Shown: positions 31,511 to 36,682 of the stretch, in pieces
How positions within the stretch are numbered: the stretch's first letter is position 1
Layout: every line of letters starts with the position of its first letter
Assembly: GCA_036556825.1 (NCBI GenBank)
Contig: DATBIR010000090.1
Location: forward strand, 1-36,682
Source: JAJKJG01 sp036556825
GTDB taxonomy: Bacteria > Pseudomonadota > Alphaproteobacteria > Rhizobiales > Beijerinckiaceae
Length of the DNA stretch: 36,682 nt
Direction of reading: 5' to 3'
Made by a program: the position numbers and the translations under genes
The notes under the pieces: generated by a model
What the model was told of the DNA's origin: nothing
The model's database searches: none
What the model saw: only the letters and a program-made list of their open reading frames with translations

Positions 31511-32500
31511 ATGACGGTCTTGGTCACGGGCGGCGCCGGCTATATCGGCAGTCACATGGTGCTGGCGCTCCTCGATGCGGGCGAAAAGGTGGTCGTCGTC
31601 GACAACCTGTCGACCGGATTCTGGTGGGCCCTGCCGCAGGAAGTGCCCCTGGTCGTCGGCGATATGGGAGACCAGGCGCTGATCGCCAAGACAGTCCGCG
31701 AACACGAGGTCGACGCCATCGCCCATTTCGCCGCGAAGATCGTCGTGCCGGATTCGGTCGCCGACCCGCTCGGCTACTATCTCAACAACACGGTCAAGTC
31801 GCGCGCCCTGATCGAGGCGGCTGTCGAGAACGGCGTCAAACATTTCATCTTCTCCTCGACCGCCGCCGTCTATGGCGAGCCGACAACCATCCCGGTGCCC
31901 GAGGACCTGCCGCTCAACCCGATGTCGCCCTACGGCCGTTCCAAGCTGATGACGGAATGGATGCTGCAGGATACGGCGCAGGCGCACGGCCTCGGCTATG
32001 TGATCCTGCGCTACTTCAACGTCGCCGGCGCCGACCCGAAGGGCCGTTCCGGCCAGTCGACCGCGAACGCCACGCATCTGATCAAGGTCGCGGCGCAGAC
32101 CGCCCTCGGCGACCGGCCGCAGATCGAGGTGTTCGGCACGGACTACCAGACCCGCGACGGATCATGCATCCGCGACTACATCCAGGTCTCCGACCTCGCC
32201 GACGCGCATGTGGTCGCGCTGCGCCACCTGCGCGCCGGCGGCGAGAGCCTCACCCTCAACTGCGGTTACGGCGACGGCTATTCGGTGCTCGAGGTGATCG
32301 ACGTCGTCAAGAAGGTGTCGGGCGCCGACTTCCCCGTAAAACTGTCGGGCCGCCGCGCCGGCGATCCGGCGGCGATCGTCGCCAAGGCCGATCGCATCCG
32401 CGCGAAGCTCGGGTGGACTCCGAAGCACAACAATCTCGAGCAGATCGTCGGCCAGGCGCTGAATTGGGAGCGCGCGCTGAAGATGCGCAATCTCGTATAG
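31511..32500 (+). CDS. galE: UDP-glucose 4-epimerase
   Basis: A 329-aa extended short-chain dehydrogenase that interconverts UDP-glucose and UDP-galactose with bound NAD. The Rossmann motif VTGGAGYIGSHM is at residues 5-16; FSSTAAVYG supplies the catalytic Ser/Thr and YGRSK the Tyr-Lys pair; YFNVAGADPKG and RDYIQVSDLADAHV are GalE blocks. ATG 31511 has GGGGGAG 5 nt upstream; the open frame from 31463 is rejected. It is divergent from galU, which makes its substrate. A family B repeat copy follows directly after the stop, mirroring the copy beyond galU. Confidence 0.95.
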   Translation: MTVLVTGGAGYIGSHMVLALLDAGEKVVVVDNLSTGFWWALPQEVPLVVGDMGDQALIAKTVREHEVDAIAHFAAKIVVPDSVADPLGYYLNNTVKSRALIEAAVENGVKHFIFSSTAAVYGEPTTIPVPEDLPLNPMSPYGRSKLMTEWMLQDTAQAHGLGYVILRYFNVAGADPKGRSGQSTANATHLIKVAAQTALGDRPQIEVFGTDYQTRDGSCIRDYIQVSDLADAHVVALRHLRAGGESLTLNCGYGDGYSVLEVIDVVKKVSGADFPVKLSGRRAGDPAAIVAKADRIRAKLGWTPKHNNLEQIVGQALNWERALKMRNLV

Positions 32501-32508
32501 CAATCTCC

Positions 32509-32602
32509 GTTGTTGTCATGGCCGGGCTTGTCCCGGCCATCCCGATCGGAAGGGCGCGGCGTTCTTCAGATCGAGATCACCGGCACAAGGCCGGTGATGA
32601 CA
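32509..32602. repeat. Intergenic element family B, copy 2
   Basis: Starts GTTGTTGTCATGGCCGGGCT and ends GGCCGGTGATGACA, with the same two palindromes and GCGCGGCGTTCTTC spacer as copy 1. Copies 1 and 2 are direct repeats about 2.2 kb apart, enclosing galU-galE. GATTCAATC then occurs twice (32613, 32632). Confidence 0.8.
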
Positions 32603-32756
32603 CAGCTAGGAGATTCAATCGGAGCGGGATCGATTCAATCTGCAGCGATCTCGCTCGAGCGCGCCGCTGCGCAGCCGGACCGTAACGCTTCCTTCACCAT
32701 GCTTCTTGACCCTGCAAGCAGCGAGCGCGGGTTCGCGTTACACTGACGCGACTGCC

Positions 32757-33998
32757 ATGATGCGATCGATCGTCATACCCTGCGGCCGGCTCGGCGCCGC
32801 ACTTCTTGCGCTCTGTGCCGCGAGCACGGCGGATGTTGCGCTGGCGCAGATGCCGAAGCCACCGTCGGTCAAGGAGCAGGCCTTCGACCGCGAGTTCGAG
32901 AATTTCATCGGGTCGCTGTGGCCGGAGGCGCGGGCGCTCGGCGTGTCGCCCGCCACATTCAGCGAGGCATTCGAGGGCGTCACGCCAGATCCCAAGATCA
33001 TCGCGCTGACCCAGAAGCAGTCGGAGTTCGTGCGCCCGATCTGGGATTACGTGGACAGCGCAGCGTCGGCGGGGCGCATCGCTAAGGGCGTGCAGATCTC
33101 GAACGATTGGGCGCGCATGCTCGATGCCGTCGAGCAGACCTACGGGGTCCCCAAGGGGATCGTGCTCGGCATCTGGGGCATGGAAACCAATTTCGGCCGC
33201 TTCACCGGCAACGTGTATGTGGTGCGGGCGCTCGCCACGCTCGCCTTCGTGCGCTACCGCGGCGACTTCTTCCGCAACGAGCTGCTCACCGCCCTGCACA
33301 TCCTCGAGCAGAACCACGTCGCGCGCGTCAACATGCTCGGCTCGTGGGCCGGCGCCATGGGCCAGACGCAGTTCATGCCGACGAGCTTCGTCAAATACAC
33401 AGTCGATGCCGACCGCGACGGCCGGCGCGACATCTGGACCTCGACGGCCGACGCGCTCGCGTCGACGGCCAATTACCTGCGCCAGCGCGGCTGGCAGCCG
33501 GGGCTGCCGTGGGGCTTCGAGGTCGAGCTCCCGCAGAAATTCGATTTTCGCAATCACCGCCAGGCATTTTCTGGCTGGGCGCGGCTCGGCATCCGCCGCG
33601 CCGACGGCAACCCCATGCCGCGCGCCGGCGAGGCGAGCCTGTTCCTGCCGGGCGGCGCCGGCGGCCCGGCCTTCCTGGTCACCGACAATTACGACGTGAT
33701 CAAGAGCTACAACTCGTCCGATGCCTACGCGCTCGGCGTCGCTCATCTCGGCGACCGCATCTACGGCGGGCTGCCCATCAGGGGCGACTGGCCGAAGCAC
33801 GAGCCGGCGCTCGACAAGGACGAGCGCGAGGAGGTGCAGATGCGCCTCGCCGACCTGCGGCTCTATTCCGGCGGCGCCGACGGCAAGCTCGGCTCCAGGA
33901 CGCGCGAGGCCGTGCGCCAGTTCCAGCTTCGCCGTGGCCTCGTGCCGGATGGATACGTCAACCAGGCGGTCCTGAAGGAATTGCGGGCGGCGCGCTGA
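32757..33998 (+). CDS. Lytic murein transglycosylase (MltB type) with peptidoglycan-binding domain
   Basis: A 413-aa periplasmic enzyme that cleaves glycan strands of peptidoglycan with 1,6-anhydro product formation. Signal peptide residues 1-30 (cleavage near ALA-QM). The SLT-type MltB domain spans about 45-330: the catalytic Glu is in GIVLGIWGMETNFGRFTGN, followed by LLTALHILEQNHV, GSWAGAMGQTQFMPTSF and VDADRDGRRDIWTSTADALASTANYL. The C-terminal PG_binding_1 domain is about 355-413 (LRLYSGGADGKLGSRTREAVRQFQLRRGLVPDGYVN). Start ATG 32757 (or 32760) gives a clean signal peptide; no lipobox is seen, so it is soluble rather than a lipoprotein. The DUF459 gene follows 52 nt later. Confidence 0.93.
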   Translation: MMRSIVIPCGRLGAALLALCAASTADVALAQMPKPPSVKEQAFDREFENFIGSLWPEARALGVSPATFSEAFEGVTPDPKIIALTQKQSEFVRPIWDYVDSAASAGRIAKGVQISNDWARMLDAVEQTYGVPKGIVLGIWGMETNFGRFTGNVYVVRALATLAFVRYRGDFFRNELLTALHILEQNHVARVNMLGSWAGAMGQTQFMPTSFVKYTVDADRDGRRDIWTSTADALASTANYLRQRGWQPGLPWGFEVELPQKFDFRNHRQAFSGWARLGIRRADGNPMPRAGEASLFLPGGAGGPAFLVTDNYDVIKSYNSSDAYALGVAHLGDRIYGGLPIRGDWPKHEPALDKDEREEVQMRLADLRLYSGGADGKLGSRTREAVRQFQLRRGLVPDGYVNQAVLKELRAAR

Positions 33999-34050
33999 CG
34001 CGCGCCTGCAAACGGCCTATATAGAGGCAAGGATAGCGGGATTTCAGGCC

Positions 34051-35388
34051 ATGCGTCTCCGGTCTCTGGCTGGACTTTTGCTGACATTTGCTCTCGTGCT
34101 GGCGGCGGGAGCCCCGGCCTCGTTCGCGCAATACGATCCGGGGGGCGTGTATATCCCGGGCCGTGACGCGCCGGGATCACGCTCGCGCCGGTCCGAGAGG
34201 CCCGCGCCCTATTACGGCGGCCCCTCCCGCTACCAGCCGGCGCCCCGCCCGGTGCAGCCCTATGGCGGGCGCTACCAGCCGGCGCCATCCACGGGCTTCT
34301 TCTTTCCCTGGTTCCAGCGCGGGCCCGAGCCTGCCTATGCGCCTTCGCCCGGCTACAGGCCGGCGCGGCGGCGCGGCGGCGCCGAGCCGCGCGAGGTGCG
34401 CCGCCGCGTGCCGCGCGCCACGCCTTCGGCCGAGAAGGAGGAGCCTACGGTCGAGCCGTCCACGTTCCTGGTGGTGTTCGGCGACTCGCTTGCCGAGAAG
34501 GTCGCCGACGGGCTCGACGAGGTCTACGAGGAGAATCTCGACCTCGACATCGAGCGCAAGGTGCGGGGCGACAGCGGCCTGGTGCGCGCCGAGCATTACG
34601 ACTGGCCGAAGGCGCTCCAGGAGTATTTTGGCAGCAACCCGAAGATCACCTTCGCGATCGTGATGCTCGGCGCCAATGACCGGCAGGCGATCCGCGAAGG
34701 CGAGGTGTCGCACGATCCGCTGTCCGACCGCTGGCGCGAAATCTATCGCGACCGCGTCGACGCCATCGTGCGGGCGTTCACCGAGCGTAAAGTGCCGTTC
34801 ATCTGGGTCGGCCTGCCGCCCATGAAGAACGACAAGCTGTCGACGGACTTCATTGCCCTCAACGAGATCTACCGCGACCGCGTGCAGCGCGCCGGCGGCG
34901 TCTATGTCGACATCTGGGAAGCGTTCGTCAACGACGAGAACCATTATTCGCCGGTCGGCCCCGACATCGCCGGCCAGGTCGTGCGGCTGCGCAGCAACGA
35001 CGGCGTCCACTTCACGCGCGCCGGCTCGCGCAAGGCCGCGCATTTCGTCGACGTGCAGTTCAAGCGCCTGCTCGAGGCGCGCGCTCCGGCTGTCGCCGTC
35101 ACGCCGCCGGCCGATGCCGGCGCCGGCGCCACCCCGTCGGTCGAGCGCGTCATCAATGCGGCGCTGCCGGCGCTGCCCGAGCCGCCCGGGCCCAGTTTGG
35201 CGCCGCGGCCCATCGCCGGACCGGTGCTGCCGCTCACCCGCGTCGACGTCTCGCCCGGCGGCACGCTGACATCCGGGGCGCCGCGACTGCAGCCGGACAC
35301 GGCGCATGTGGTCGAGCGCGCGCTGCGCGACGGCGTGGCGCCATCGCCGAGAAGCGGCCGCGCCGACGATTTCAGCTGGCCTCGCTGA
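34051..35388 (+). CDS. DUF459 family SGNH hydrolase, secreted
   Basis: A 445-aa exported protein. Signal peptide residues 1-26 (cleavage near SFA-QYDP). Residues 27-130 are Pro/Tyr/Arg-rich and probably disordered, with YQPAPRPVQPYGGRYQPAP repeats. The SGNH domain starts FLVVFGDSLAEKVADGL (nucleophile Ser), has AIVMLGANDRQ (Gly/Asn blocks) and ends DGVHFTRAGSRKAAHFV (Asp-His pair). The C-tail is Pro/Ala-rich. Such proteins are periplasmic esterases or deacylases acting on peptidoglycan or polysaccharide; the substrate is unknown. It lies 52 nt after the lytic transglycosylase, and a family of such pairs suggests cell-wall work. A TATATA at 34018 could be a -10 of its own. Confidence 0.88.
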   Translation: MRLRSLAGLLLTFALVLAAGAPASFAQYDPGGVYIPGRDAPGSRSRRSERPAPYYGGPSRYQPAPRPVQPYGGRYQPAPSTGFFFPWFQRGPEPAYAPSPGYRPARRRGGAEPREVRRRVPRATPSAEKEEPTVEPSTFLVVFGDSLAEKVADGLDEVYEENLDLDIERKVRGDSGLVRAEHYDWPKALQEYFGSNPKITFAIVMLGANDRQAIREGEVSHDPLSDRWREIYRDRVDAIVRAFTERKVPFIWVGLPPMKNDKLSTDFIALNEIYRDRVQRAGGVYVDIWEAFVNDENHYSPVGPDIAGQVVRLRSNDGVHFTRAGSRKAAHFVDVQFKRLLEARAPAVAVTPPADAGAGATPSVERVINAALPALPEPPGPSLAPRPIAGPVLPLTRVDVSPGGTLTSGAPRLQPDTAHVVERALRDGVAPSPRSGRADDFSWPR

Positions 35389-35558
35389 CCTCTCCCCTGG
35401 AGGGAGAGGTCGAGTCGCGCCGTGAGGCGCGACCGGGTGAGGGGGGAACCGCGGCGTCGAAGGCAAGCGCTCATTCGCGATGTATCGGTGAGGTTGGCGC
35501 TGCCACCCTCACCCGGTCGGCTCCGCCGACTCGACCTCCCCCGTCAAGGGGGAGGTCG
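35389..35558. repeat. Long palindromic intergenic element (family A, second complete copy)
   Basis: Opens with ACCTCTCCC-TGGA-GGGAGAGGT-like sequence, contains CGGGTGAGGGG and, further on, CCCTCACCCGG, and closes with GACCTCCCCC-GTCAA-GGGGGAGGTC. The variable side stems (CGCGCC..GGCGCG and CGGCTCCGCCG) differ from those of the 22221 copy, but the order of blocks is the same. It fills the gap between the convergent DUF459 gene and gltD. Confidence 0.75.
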
Positions 35559-35559
35559 C

Positions 35560-36682
<1,123 letters not shown>

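Overview
The window is high-GC chromosomal DNA of an alphaproteobacterium, most likely of the order Hyphomicrobiales (Rhizobiales). This rests on gene content: FliX divergent from flgI, the FlbT/FlaF flagellin regulators, a DksA with only one zinc-finger cysteine, a TAXI-type TRAP transporter, a bacterial transglutaminase-like cysteine peptidase (BTLCP), and CtrA-type (TTAA-N7-TTAA) and GANTC sites. I see no rRNA, tRNA, CRISPR array, insertion sequence or prophage. Genus is not claimed.

Layout. 1-2048: end of a TRAP permease and its TAXI binding protein. 2154-4069: a small membrane protein and a gamma-glutamyltransferase-family enzyme, divergent. 4218-4958: BTLCP peptidase with a perfect CtrA-type site upstream. 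5122-6842: DUF1007 periplasmic protein plus NicO-type Ni/Co exporter. 7147-8866: two overlapping glutathione transferases and a convergent small cytochrome c. 9036-12542: a giant fused indolepyruvate ferredoxin oxidoreductase. 12572-14388: ung and hemH, divergent. 14476-15915: qmcA-like/nfeD pair. 15966-18770: kdsD and a beta-barrel outer-membrane protein, divergent. 19166-22152: dksA, then an SGNH-like protein and an MBOAT acyltransferase. 22376-30193: flagellar cluster: fliX, flgI, rod-binding protein, FlgN-like protein, flaG, two flagellins, flbT, flaF. 30491-32500: galU and galE, divergent. 32757-35388: lytic transglycosylase and DUF459 SGNH hydrolase. 35560-36682: 3' part of gltD.

How the genes fit together. 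The flagellar block holds P-ring and rod-assembly functions, the filament subunits, and the post-transcriptional pair FlbT/FlaF that in Caulobacter control flagellin mRNA. The most striking non-coding signal is here. The leader of the first flagellin folds by eye into five back-to-back hairpins, four of which carry an AGRAN loop (AGGAA, AGGAA, AGAAG, AGAAA) on stems of different sequence. A related CC-AGAA-GG hairpin sits just upstream of, or over, the Shine-Dalgarno sequence of flaG, the second flagellin and flbT. It looks like a repeated RNA element shared by the filament regulon, and FlbT is the obvious candidate ligand; this is inference.

Other unexplained structure: eight copies of the heptamer CGAATCA (each a GANTC methylation site) in 274 bp downstream of flaF; a local GC drop to about 48% inside flbT (hand count over 220 nt); a ~90-bp element in two direct copies flanking galU-galE; and long palindromic intergenic elements at several operon ends. 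Domain assignments come from reading the translated sequences, with no database search.
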